This document shows positions 22,565-32,325 of a stretch of DNA of 64,000 nucleotides, one piece after another. The DNA is taken from positions 372,001-436,000 of the forward strand of contig WHUX01000002.1 of assembly GCA_015179025.1 (NCBI GenBank), read 5' to 3'. The notes beneath the pieces are model-generated. The model was not told where the DNA came from, made no database searches, and saw nothing but the letters and a program-made list of their open reading frames with translations. The position numbers and the translations under genes are program-made. Position 1 is the stretch's first letter; every line of letters starts with the position of its first letter. This DNA comes from Terfezia claveryi. Its lineage: Eukaryota; Ascomycota; Pezizomycetes; Pezizales; Pezizaceae.

Positions 22565-25246
22565 TTACAGTCGCTGCGCGGCCATCTTCGACAAGAGATT
22601 CAACGCCGATCCCGCCATAATAAACCCGGCCTGGTCCTTGCTTATAGTATGCCTCACCGGAATTTCATGCTGCCTTCCATCCTTCTTGGTAACCCTGACC
22701 TTAACCTCACCCTCACCTCCAGCCTTGAGCATATCCAACAACCCAATGGTATCAACACTATCACACGACCCAATCAACTCATAATCATTCTCATTAACAA
22801 GAGTCAACGGAACCATTCCCTGCTTCTTCAAATTCGTCTCGTGGATACGCGCAAAAGATTTCGCAAGAATGATTCTGCCTCCGAGGTACCTTGGCTGGAG
22901 AGCGGCATGCTCACGGGCAGACCCCTCACCGTAGTTGTGCTCTGCGACAACGAGCCACTCTTGCCCTGCGCTCTGCCACTTGCGGGCTAATTCTGGAATG
23001 CCAGAAACGCTACCGTCAGTGTCGTAGGCCTTGTTGACCTCGCCAGTTTCGCCGTTCACGGCGGTGATGAGAGTATTATTGGAAATGTTGTTGAGGTGGC
23101 CCTTGTATTTGAGCCAAGCTCCGGCAGCAGAGATAGTATCTGTTGTGCACTTACCCTTGACCTTGTATAGCACCTTGAGACCCTTGAGCTCACGGTTTCC
23201 GAAGGGGGTGAATGGCTCAAGGAGAGCCAAACGGTCAGAAGTGGGTGAAACGACAACCTCAGCCTCAGGAGAAGGCGTGGCGTCTACTGGGTAGAAGTCA
23301 GGGTTACCCTCCGTGAAGCCCCGAGATGGAAGCTCCGGTCCAGCTGGAGGACTGAATTTGAAAGCCTCTCCAGATGGGGTAGTGATAGTGTCGCGCATAG
23401 GATTGAAGGTCATGTCTCCAGAGTAGATAAAAGCAGTAACAATCTCTGGGCTAGTGAGGAAGTTCATAGTGCCTGGGTTGCCGTCGTTTCTACCCCTAAA
23501 GTTACGGTTGTAACTCGTGAAGATAGCATTGTTTTCACCCTTGGGGACATTATCGGTCCGCTTCCATTGGCCGATACATGGACCACAGGCGTTGGCCAAA
23601 ACAGTTCCACCGGCTTCCTGGAACTCCCTCAAGGTCTGGTCTCGCTCCAAAGTTGCCCTAATCTGTTCGGAACCGGGAGTAATGAAGAAGTCCACCTTGG
23701 GTTTCAGTCCCACAGCCTTTGCCTGTTTCACAAGGCTCTCGACACGAGACATGTCCTGGTAACTAGAGTTTGTACAGGAACCGATGAGGCCAGCACTGAG
23801 CCCAGTAGGCCAGTTATTTTCGGCCACTGCCTCCTTGAACTTGGAGAGAGGGGTGGAGAGATCGGGTGTGAATGGTCCATTTATGTGTGGCTCGAGGGTT
23901 GACAAGTCAATAGTAATGATTTCGTCGTAGTTAGCAGACTTGTCGGGTCGGAGGAAACCGTTCTCTGCGTTCACTTTTAATGCTGCCTTTGCGATTGGTG
24001 ATCGGCGGGTAGAGTCCAAGTATGACACCATAGACTCAGTGAAGGGGAAAAGAGAAGTAGTCGCACCAACCTCACTGTTATGACCTTAGTCTTTGGGTGG
24101 CTCTGAGTATGGGGCTCTTGGAAACTTACGCTCCCATGTTACAGATTGTGGCCATCCCAGTGGCGCTCAAGGACTTTATACCAGGCCCAAAGTACTCGAT
24201 AATGTAACCAGTACCTCCCTAATCACCTTTTTAGAATGATATATTTATAGAATTTCGTGTAATAGCAAGAAACCAACGTACCCTGACGGTCAATTTTCCT
24301 GTGAGTGCTAGGATAACATCCTTTGGAGATGCCCATCCGCTGAGCTGTCCCTCTAGCTTAACACCCAAAATTTTTGGGGCCTACTAAACATTAGCATTGT
24401 GTTACATATCGTTGGGTTGATGGGTCATTACCCTCAATTCCCAGGGTGCATCTACAAGAGCGTCAACGGCGTCGGCACCTCCAACACCAATTGCAATAGC
24501 GCCTAGTCCACCACCGTTTGGTGTATCTGTAGCATAATGTTAGTGGATAATACATGTACCGCTTCCAATCTCAGAACGTACGGGAGTCAGTCCCAAGCAT
24601 CATCAGTCCCGGAGCCGCATAGTTCTCGAGTACGACTTGGTGAATAATTCCAGATCCTGGTGCCCAGAATTGAATGCCATACTTTTTCGCAGCAGACTCC
24701 AAGAAATCAAAGACCTCTTTGTTTCCCTTGATACTGCCAATCAAATCTTCGTCTGCACCCTTTTCACCCACAATCATATGGTCGCAGTGAATCGAAGCAG
24801 GTACACTCGTGTTGGGCAAATTGCAGGTCATGAATTGTAACAAAGCCATTTGCGCACTAGCATCCTGCATCGCAACTCGGTCGACCTTAAGTTTGAGGTA
24901 TGCATCTCCCCTAATTTTTCCGTTTCGTCCACCAAGACTTTCCTCGGCGTTGTCTAAGTGGGAGTAGAGAATTTTTTCGGCGAGAGTAAGCCCTGTGCCA
25001 TTGCCCAATATCCGACGCACTTCAAAGAGGTTCTTGACGAGCTTCTGGTAGGGCGGGGTTCGATTGGCAACGTCTGGATGCGGCGACGGAATCTCTGTTG
25101 CTGTCGCGAGTCCGCGTACAGGCGAGCTTCTCAGTACCTGTTGACTCAAGTTTTTAGGTCACATGTCCACAATAAGACCAAGGATATAAGCGTACAGTGA
25201 ATCTTTGGGTGAATGCGCCCAACCGCAAAGCTTTGGAGGAAATCAT
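22565..25246 (-). CDS. Aconitate hydratase family, mitochondrial
   Basis: Aconitases isomerise citrate to isocitrate with a [4Fe-4S] cluster; fungal paralogues also act on homoaconitate in lysine synthesis. The first exon, starting at 25246, gives a basic transit peptide ([16 protein letters not shown], then [10 protein letters not shown]). The core shows [43 protein letters not shown] across an intron, and [16 protein letters not shown]. The cluster cysteines are in [14 protein letters not shown] and [10 protein letters not shown]. The C-terminal swivel domain contains [22 protein letters not shown]. The N-terminal wording ([30 protein letters not shown]) looks to me closer to the second fungal aconitase (AcoB/Aco2 type) than to the main TCA enzyme, but that is a judgement from memory. 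The ACO family call itself is firm. Confidence 0.93.
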
Positions 25247-26354
25247 CGCCCTCAATTATGGTGTTTGGGTAGTGAGGAGGACTCGAAGCGTTTCGTACCG
25301 CACCACCAGCTGAAGCTAGCGGATGCAGGTAGGAAATCAGGTGAACCAATGGATAACGCAGAATTACGACAAGATCCATGGTTATCTTCACGTGGTGCTG
25401 GACTATAACTGCCCAAATCTCTGCTATTCGTATTACCCTCAACCTCAGCTACCATCAGTTATTATCCAGGAGCTTCCTGTCTGAGTGAGCTGGAGTGAAC
25501 GTCCCGCCCCGTATCACTTCTGCAGAGTGAGAAAGCTGGGGTCTATTGCTGGTTGTGGGTCAATTGAGTTGTCTTCAGGATCTAAGTATGTACCAATATA
25601 CCTACCCACAAATTTCATGTTTGAGCGAACAAATGCTGTGTTTATTGTGAGTTAAGGCCGAATACGGTGTTCACTATTGCCATCCACAGTGTCTGCCTTA
25701 ATCTGAAACGATAAAGAGCAGGGGAGAGGAGGAAAGATAAGCCAGGCCTTGGACAATGGGGACTTGAAGACTGTGAGATATATGATGCATGGAGAAATAG
25801 GGAGTCTCGAGACTGAAGAGAGGATGGTCAGTCCAGGGCCTGCGTAGCCTGTACTCAACCGTTGATACCTTCAGAAGTTGATTCTACACATATGCTGGCT
25901 GCTTGATCCGCATCTAGCTACAGTCCCCCAATTATGCCCGCAATGCTTCATGCCGAGCCGAAGGCATGATTTCATATCCTAATCAATCACCGTCCCACTG
26001 TCCCAATGTCCCAACGTCCCTTTGAGAAGAACCTTTCCTCTGGGTAGTCTGGTTGCACGACCCTCCTCCTGTGTCCTCTGGGTTACCAATCTACACCAAC
26101 GTAACGAAATCATATATCACCAATCCTCAACGAAGGAGAAAGTCTCGTGAAGGAGGATCTTGCTCCTCTCCGAGATATTAAACCTTCAATCTGGCCTTCA
26201 AAGCCATTTACTGCTTCTCACACTCCTTGCCTCAATCTCAATAAACAACAGCATACATTCGTTTGACCTTCGCCATACATTTGCCAACTTAGATTCCTAC
26301 AACGGTACCTCCCAACTGATCACATCATTCAAGCCACCGCCATCACCTCCCAAG
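25247..26354. other. Bidirectional promoter region
   Basis: Aconitase and the SKYA-repeat gene are transcribed away from this 1.1-kb interval. A cytosine-rich series CCCACTGTCCCAATGTCCCA lies near 25994. AGTCTGGTT occurs at 26046-26054. The last 200 bases are C/A/T-rich leader. No gene is seen. Confidence 0.5.
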
Positions 26355-28782
26355 ATGGTCCAACACACCAAACAGAATACCAGGAACCTGGCAGCCCAGT
26401 GTCTAGACCTTGGAAATTATGACGCAGCTGCTATGCTGGTATATCCTTCTTCGCTTCATTGAGCAAACAAGCTTAGTACCTTGCACAGGAGACACAAGCT
26501 AACAATTCGAAGGCTGACCTTGGCCCTCAACGTCTGAAAGATTTGCCTTTGAAAGGGCGTGTGGTGTATCAGACTGAGACGATACCAAAGCAACCTGGAC
26601 CCCAGAGCGAGGTCATAACTAAATGGAACCGTAAGGCTATCTTGAAAGATACTCCCAAAGCAACGAAGACTAATTATGAACAGAATACGTCGAAAAGGAA
26701 GCGGAAGAATTGGGAAAGAAGGGAGTAGACTGTGTCGAAGAGGATGGACTTGGATTAGGTGGCTCACACCGTAAGGGGCCAAATTATCGCCCTATGCCGA
26801 ATTGCATAGATTCAGGAATAGGCCCAAAGCTGCCTGGGCCGGCTCGGTTTAGAGCTGGTGCCAGGGGAACAACCTCAGGCGCCCGAAGGCGATCTCCATC
26901 GCCATCCATGCGAGACGGCTTTCTAGGTCCAAAACCTAAAAATCCCACCTTTGAGACACGGCCTTTCCGTGGACAGCTGGTCACTCGGCATGTAAATACA
27001 AAGTAAATATCCTCACTGTTACCCTGATGTGTTAGATGCTCACAACTATGATTTAGGTGCCTTGCTGGTTTTGGGGAAGCAAGCGGTACTGCAGCTTCTT
27101 CAGCTGCAGCTCGCCAACCAGAACCCACTGTAACCACTGGTATGGCCACTAGTAAATGGAATACTGGACTATTTGTTTCTTCATCCTCTCCATGTAGGTC
27201 TTGTAAATGTACTGGACATCCTTGAATCATCTTCACTGACTGGCTGGTAGTGGACTCCAAAGTAACCACTTCGGCAACTGACACAACGAATACAAACTCA
27301 AGAATATCCAAGCTTGTTTTAGAAGTCTCAAATGTTGCTCAGACTACGAGCAAGGTAGCTGATGTCACTGCGAGCACGATGTTATCTCCCTCTCAATTGC
27401 AAGGCTCTACTGCCTCCCCAAATCTATCTAGGTCAACCTCAAGAGCAAGCTCGATTTTTGGTCCTCCAGCGAGCCCTCAGGCAAAACCAAGGTGGCTAAA
27501 AAGTGCAGCTGCGTCTATAAAATCCTCTCGATCCAGAGACACCATAAGGCTGGTCTCAGAAGCTTCCAAAAACCACTGGAATCTAGCGCCTCTGGTGCTT
27601 CAACCTGCTGAGATATCCAATGGAGTTACAAAACATGAGGCTAAGTCAAGCCCTTTGACCACTGTTGTCACCACTGATGAGGCAAAACCTCAAAAACCTC
27701 AGATTGCGTCTACTTCACTGCAAGTTTCCTTATTTGCTGAGCAGAAGCCGGAGCTAGAGCCTGCTGGACAAGCCTCTGCCACATTTGCATTGAAAAACTC
27801 GAACGCCTCTACGTTAATTGATATTCCTTCTGGACAAAAGCTCGGTGCACCCTCAGGTACTCAACCTATTACCAAGCAGAACGCAGTCCCTAATTTGCCC
27901 GGCTGCAAAAATACTAACCTGGCTCCGTCCGGGCTCTCTGTACGCAAAGGTGCCAGCCCGATACCCTCTGGATTATCCGATAGCAAGTACGCCAAACCAC
28001 AGGTACCTGGTTTGTCTGCAAGCAAATATGCCGGCCCGGCACCCTCTGGATTATCTACTAGCAGGTACGCCACACCACAATTACCTGGTTTGTCTCCAAG
28101 CAAATACGCCACCCCAGTTACGCCAGGAATATCTACCAGTAGGTACGCTACTAATGGTATTGATAACACACGGAGCACTGTACATGGCGCACCGGCATCT
28201 CCAGGGCTGGCAGGGAGCAAATATTCCTATGTGGCATCACCACGGATTGCTAGCTCCGGTGCTTTATCCGGCCTTGCAAGTAGTAAATATGCTCCTTATC
28301 AGCTTCGAGCAGCAGCAAGTAAGGAAATGATGAAACCACAAAACCCAGCTACTCACATCAAAACTCCAGCAGTGTCTACGAAGGAGGAAGAAGTGATCGA
28401 AGTTATAGGGATGAAGGGGGGAATCAAGGAGATTGCGGATACCAAGAATGCGAAGGAAAATGAGCCAGTGATCAAGACTGAGAAGGGAGCCACAACCCTT
28501 GAGAATGATGTTGCTGTTCAAGTGCCTATGCCAGCATCTCAGCGACTTCTAGACAGCATAGCCGCTAGGTACAAATTTGCGAGCCCGAAACAGGTCAGCG
28601 GACTGGCCAGAAGATACGGGACAATGATTGTAGCGAGCAAAGATTCTCCAACGAAATCTATTGCACCTCAGGAGCGCGAGATCGACGATGCGACACGAGC
28701 ATTCCAGGCTTTATTCATCTCACGTGGCCGGCGGGTTCTCAGGCAGCCCCAATTGTCTGTATCCCACAACATGGCTTCATGA
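26355..28782 (+). CDS. Unrecognised repetitive protein with SKYA motifs
   Basis: I do not recognise this protein. Exons 26355-26438, 26489-26630, 26684-27002, 27057-27193 and 27251-28782 splice in frame to 737 aa. The N-terminus (NLAAQCLDLGNYDAAAML) is helical. A basic Pro/Arg/Ser section follows (FRAGARGTTSGARRRSPSPS). The C-terminal 500 residues are low-complexity and contain about eight degenerate units of some 15-16 residues built on G-L-S-x-S-K/R-Y-A-x-P, for example VPGLSASKYAGP and LPGLSPSKYATP. Related motifs occur outside the array (TSKWNTG, GLASSKYA, IAARYKFA). It is probably intrinsically disordered, with repeated short linear motifs that could bind a partner many times. No catalytic domain, signal peptide or membrane segment is seen. 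Confidence 0.75.
27930..28300 (+). repeat. Degenerate tandem repeats of about 48 nt coding SKYA units
   Basis: Inside the previous gene, units reading GLSxSKYAxPxxP recur at roughly 48-nt spacing, with synonymous and conservative changes (SKYA/SRYA, PGLS/PGIS/SGLS). The protein pattern is better kept than the DNA, which suggests selection on the motif. Confidence 0.7.
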
Positions 28783-29411
28783 GCCTCTCACGGTTAGGGT
28801 TCTCACAACGTATAACTACGTGATGTGGGGATCAATGCCCCCAGAAAGTGTTGCAGCCAGACTACTTTCCGTAGTCTGGTTGGCACCTCCGAAAGGCTCA
28901 CCCCACCTCAATTATTGCTAAATCTACAGCCTATGATTTTCTTTTTTTTTTCCGTCCTCTATTTCTTTTCAATAGTAGCTCTTTGTCATAATTTGAAAGG
29001 ACATATTCACACGGCGGAAATTCTCGGTGTTCTGTCTTTGCATTTAAGTCTAAACATGTTCTTTTACATAGATTGCATATTGATCTAGCAGGCGTATTGC
29101 ATTCTATAACGAGGTATTGTGCCATGGAAACACTTACCCTGACTCTAATTCGTGAGAGATTTCTAGCCCACCATGTGAATCTTATATTAGGTCACAGTAA
29201 CCAGTCAGACGAGTGCAAGTCTACTATATCGTCATTTGATAATCGTTGGGGTGAATCATACTAATGGCACTTCCTAGAGCTTAAACCATATTTTATACCA
29301 TCTACACACAATATATATGTATGTGGCGGTATGTGCTACCTGCGTGAGGCATTTGGTGCCCGCGAGCGGCCCAGAACATATATGCTTCAGGTACAATAGT
29401 ATTAAATAACT
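28783..29411. other. Intergenic with a perfect hairpin
   Basis: No gene is recognised. A 9-bp perfect hairpin (CCAGACTAC / GTAGTCTGG, 5-nt loop) lies at 28857-28879 within a dispersed-repeat copy. TTACCCTGA is at 29134-29142. Confidence 0.5.
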
Positions 29412-30433
29412 CTAAAGCAAAAAGGGTATCGCAGCTTTTCTATCCTTTGGCAATTTCTTCCCGAATTTCTCCTGGTACCACCTCTTTCCCTGTAGCGCTC
29501 TTGGAAGCATAGTCGAGATTTCATTGGTGACAAAAAGTAGCGCTGGTAGACAATCTATCCCCCCTGCAGCAAGTGTAAATCCGGCCCATTCTACCCATTC
29601 ACACAAATACTATATCCAATATCAAGTCAGCTTGGTCATAGATGGTACAATATTGGGGATAAAGGTTGACATACATGTGGGAATAAAACATACTCAAATA
29701 ATCCCCCCCTAGGAATCAAATATACCCTTCCAGTGACAGTCCTAACATCATCTGAGATCTTATCAATTGAATTTTTTTCCTTCTTGTCTTTATTTGAGAT
29801 TTTATTACTTTTTCTGCGAATACCTCGGAGAATTCTCTCATGGTAGAGGTTCCCATAGAAGCCCACTGCCCAGACTCCTGCACCTAAGAGGAATGTACTT
29901 GTTGAAGAGGTTACCCTTCCATATCCCCCCAACCAACCCCCAATTAATACTGGATTGACAAAGTTAAACCCTATCCCTAACAACCAGATTAGGAGATGCA
30001 TAGGCGACATTGTATTGTTTAATAGTGGCCCGATCAGTGCGCGATTGGAGTAGTGGATTAAGTACATTGCTATTAAGAGGATATTTTGGAGGGGAAGGCT
30101 TGTGTGGGAGTCTTGGGTGGAAACTAGGAGGGAGGTGGTGAGGAGCAAGACGGGGGAGAGGAGTTCCATGGTGATCCAGGCGAGGCGGCCGGGGATATTG
30201 AAGAGGGAGTTTGGGAGGGAGGTTTTGCCAGTGGGGTAGAAGGGTGTGAGAAGCTGGATTATCCCAATCTAGGACGAGTTAGTAAGGTTTGAATAGAATT
30301 GGGGAAAGGGAAAGGGCGAGCAGATACGTACGATGGGGAACCATTTCCAGTAGGTGAGGAGGAGGTCGTAGTTCTCCCTTGTGATGGGGAGGAAACCGGG
30401 GATATGGGGGATTTGGCTGAGGAGGGAGTCCAT
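29412..30433 (-). CDS. 3-oxo-5-alpha-steroid 4-dehydrogenase (SRD5A) family membrane protein
   Basis: These membrane enzymes reduce steroid, polyprenol or enoyl double bonds with NADPH. The first exon starts at 30433 (MDSLLSQIPHIPGFLPITRE), then IGIIQLLTPFYPTGK follows an intron. Hydrophobic segments include LLSPVLLLTTSLLV, ILLIAMYLIHYSNRALIGP and LLIWLLGIGFNFVNPVLIG. The conserved C-terminal domain shows VYLIPRGGLFEYVLFPH joined across an intron to YLCEWVEWAGFTL, then WYQEKFGKKLPKDRKAAIPFLL at the end, the standard SRD5A terminus. The HYSNRALI stretch matches the family's H-x-x-x-R. Whether the substrate is a steroid, as in DET2/SRD5A1-like members, is not known. It shares a promoter of about 285 bp with the Pof1-like gene. 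Confidence 0.85.
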
Positions 30434-30660
30434 TATTGGGACGGGTGGATTATTCGATAATTACCTACAGGTATAATATAACCCGTATATACTCAAGTAT
30501 GTTGTCACTCTTTATGATAACATCTAAATGCTTATCTATTCCCACATTCAGACACACTTGTTTAGGTTCTAGTCCTTCGAGTGACCCCTGTTCGTACCCA
30601 AAAGCTCCTAACAAAGTCGACTATGCTCGCATGATCTGCCAATGTCACAGTGGTCTACAT

Positions 30661-30712
30661 AAGGATATCGAAGTTTCCGAAGTTGGAAGGATATCGAAGT
30701 TTCCGAAGTTGG
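30661..30712 (+). repeat. Perfect 26-bp tandem duplication
   Basis: Two identical 26-bp units (beginning AAGGATATCGAAGTTTCC) stand head to tail and end 6 bases before the ATG at 30719, in the likely 5' leader or core promoter of the Pof1-like gene. Confidence 0.9.
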
Positions 30713-30718
30713 AAGGAA

Positions 30719-31820
30719 ATGGCTTCAAATGGATCGAATTGGGCTGAAGCTGCCAAATATTTACGCGCTGTGGTGGACAGGTTCCAAACCACAGAAGGCA
30801 TAGAGTATGAGGTTGTGGGGAAGATAGAGGGACAAGAGCAGCCCAGTGGGAATATGCTGGTATTGGATTCGAGGTGAGTGCGAGTGCTCGGGGAATTCTT
30901 GAATGTTATATATATTCCCAATGTGTTACGCTATTCATGGATATTCCGCATATATATAGACTTACAAGGGATTTCTATCAGCTTTAATCCGCCGACGAGG
31001 GGACATATGAGCATGATCATCTCGGCCCTGCGGACGCCTACCACAGATGAGTATACACCCAACTCCCAATGCACACGGTACAGCCGCATCCTCCTGCTCC
31101 TGGCTGTCCAGAATGCAGACAAAAGTGCGTGTATTAGCTACCGCGCGCCATTACTAAGGCTAATGCACATATGCCTCCTTAGCTCCCCAACCAGCCTCCT
31201 TTGGCGACCGCCTGGCAATGATGCTCCTATTTGCCGAAGATATTCATAGTGCAGCTCGTGACACTGGTCTTAGCATCCTCCCAGTCGAAGTTGGGGTCAT
31301 CAAGCACGCCCGATTCCTAGACAAAGCTATTACTTTACGTAAAGTGTATCCAGAGGGGGCGGAAATGGTCTTTCTCACAGGATTCGACACGTTGATAAGG
31401 TTCTTCGATCCGAAATACTACGGTGGGACCTTGGCACCCCTTGCTCCGTTTTTTGAGAAGGGGAATAGTATACAATGTTGTCTCAGGCCGATGGAAGGAG
31501 GGAGTGGAGAGTGGAAGTGGGAACAGGAGATGTTTTTGGAGGAGATCAAGGGAGGGAAGAGGGAGAGGGATGGATGTCCGCGGGAGTGGGGGAGGAGGGT
31601 GCAGATGATGGTGAGCCTTGATACGAATGCGGATGGGAGCCGTTAAGTGCTAACTACTGGGTTGGTTTAGGACCATGGACTGGTAGTACCGGTTAGCTCC
31701 ACGCTGGTGAGGGAGGCACTTATCAATGAAGATGAGGGAGTGTTGAAAAATATGTTAACTGAGGGAGTGAGGAAGTGGATTTTGCAGAGGGGAGTGTATA
31801 GGGATCGGAAACCATTGTAG
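30719..31820 (+). CDS. Nicotinamide mononucleotide adenylyltransferase-like (Pof1 type)
   Basis: A Rossmann-fold nucleotidyltransferase; yeast Pof1 is an NMN adenylyltransferase/ATPase-related protein. Exons 30719-30873, 30982-31124, 31183-31610 and 31671-31820 give exactly 291 aa. The adenylyltransferase signature SFNPPTRGHMSMI appears only after splicing at 30982, with GH the catalytic H-x-G-H-type end. The second signature, VSSTLVREAL near the C-terminus, matches the ISSTxxR motif that binds ATP phosphates. Between them lie DRLAMMLLFAED and FLTGFDTLIRFFDPKYY, where TGFDTLIR is typical of the group. It is head to head with the SRD5A-like gene. Confidence 0.85.
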
Positions 31821-32325
31821 GATAGGAAAATATATAGTTTATCAGAATGTGTATAGCCTGATTGAATGTCGTTGGCACAGCTTCTTGGTGAAATCTCGGT
31901 GTAGAACTGTTTATGAATCTTACTTAGAGAACTGGTAATGGGAACATCCCTAGCTTGTCCTGTTCTTGGTTTTCCTTTGTCTATCTCGAGAGGGACGTGG
32001 CGTCTTGATATCTTTTTGTTCTTTCGTGAGTTCAATATGCACAGGGTCTACCATGCAAGAGTCATTGTTTCCCGTTGGCAATTGCGATTAAAAGCTCACG
32101 CTATCTGTGATCGTGTATCGGTAAGTAGGTTAGGTATTGCTCCCTAGTAATAGAAGACAACTAAGACTTACACCCTGGGTAGAATGTCAGGCCATTACCC
32201 TGAGCTGTACCACGTGTGGCTATGCTTGGCAATGACGTCCCCTCATGAAACACGGACGGCCGTCGATCTTGGGGCACCCTTGACTATATGACATTATCAA
32301 TCCCACCATCTGAACAAATAATAGC
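31821..32325. other. Intergenic, promoter of PalA
   Basis: No gene is seen. TTACCCTGA lies at 32195-32203, about 120 bp upstream of the PalA start. The PacC-type core GCCARG is not obvious in the proximal 150 bp. Confidence 0.45.

Noticed and set aside
27861..28330. Repeat-bearing frames overlapping the SKYA gene (27818-28330 plus, 27861-28220 minus)
   Set aside because: They are shadows of the tandem repeat in other frames; the in-frame spliced gene explains the region.
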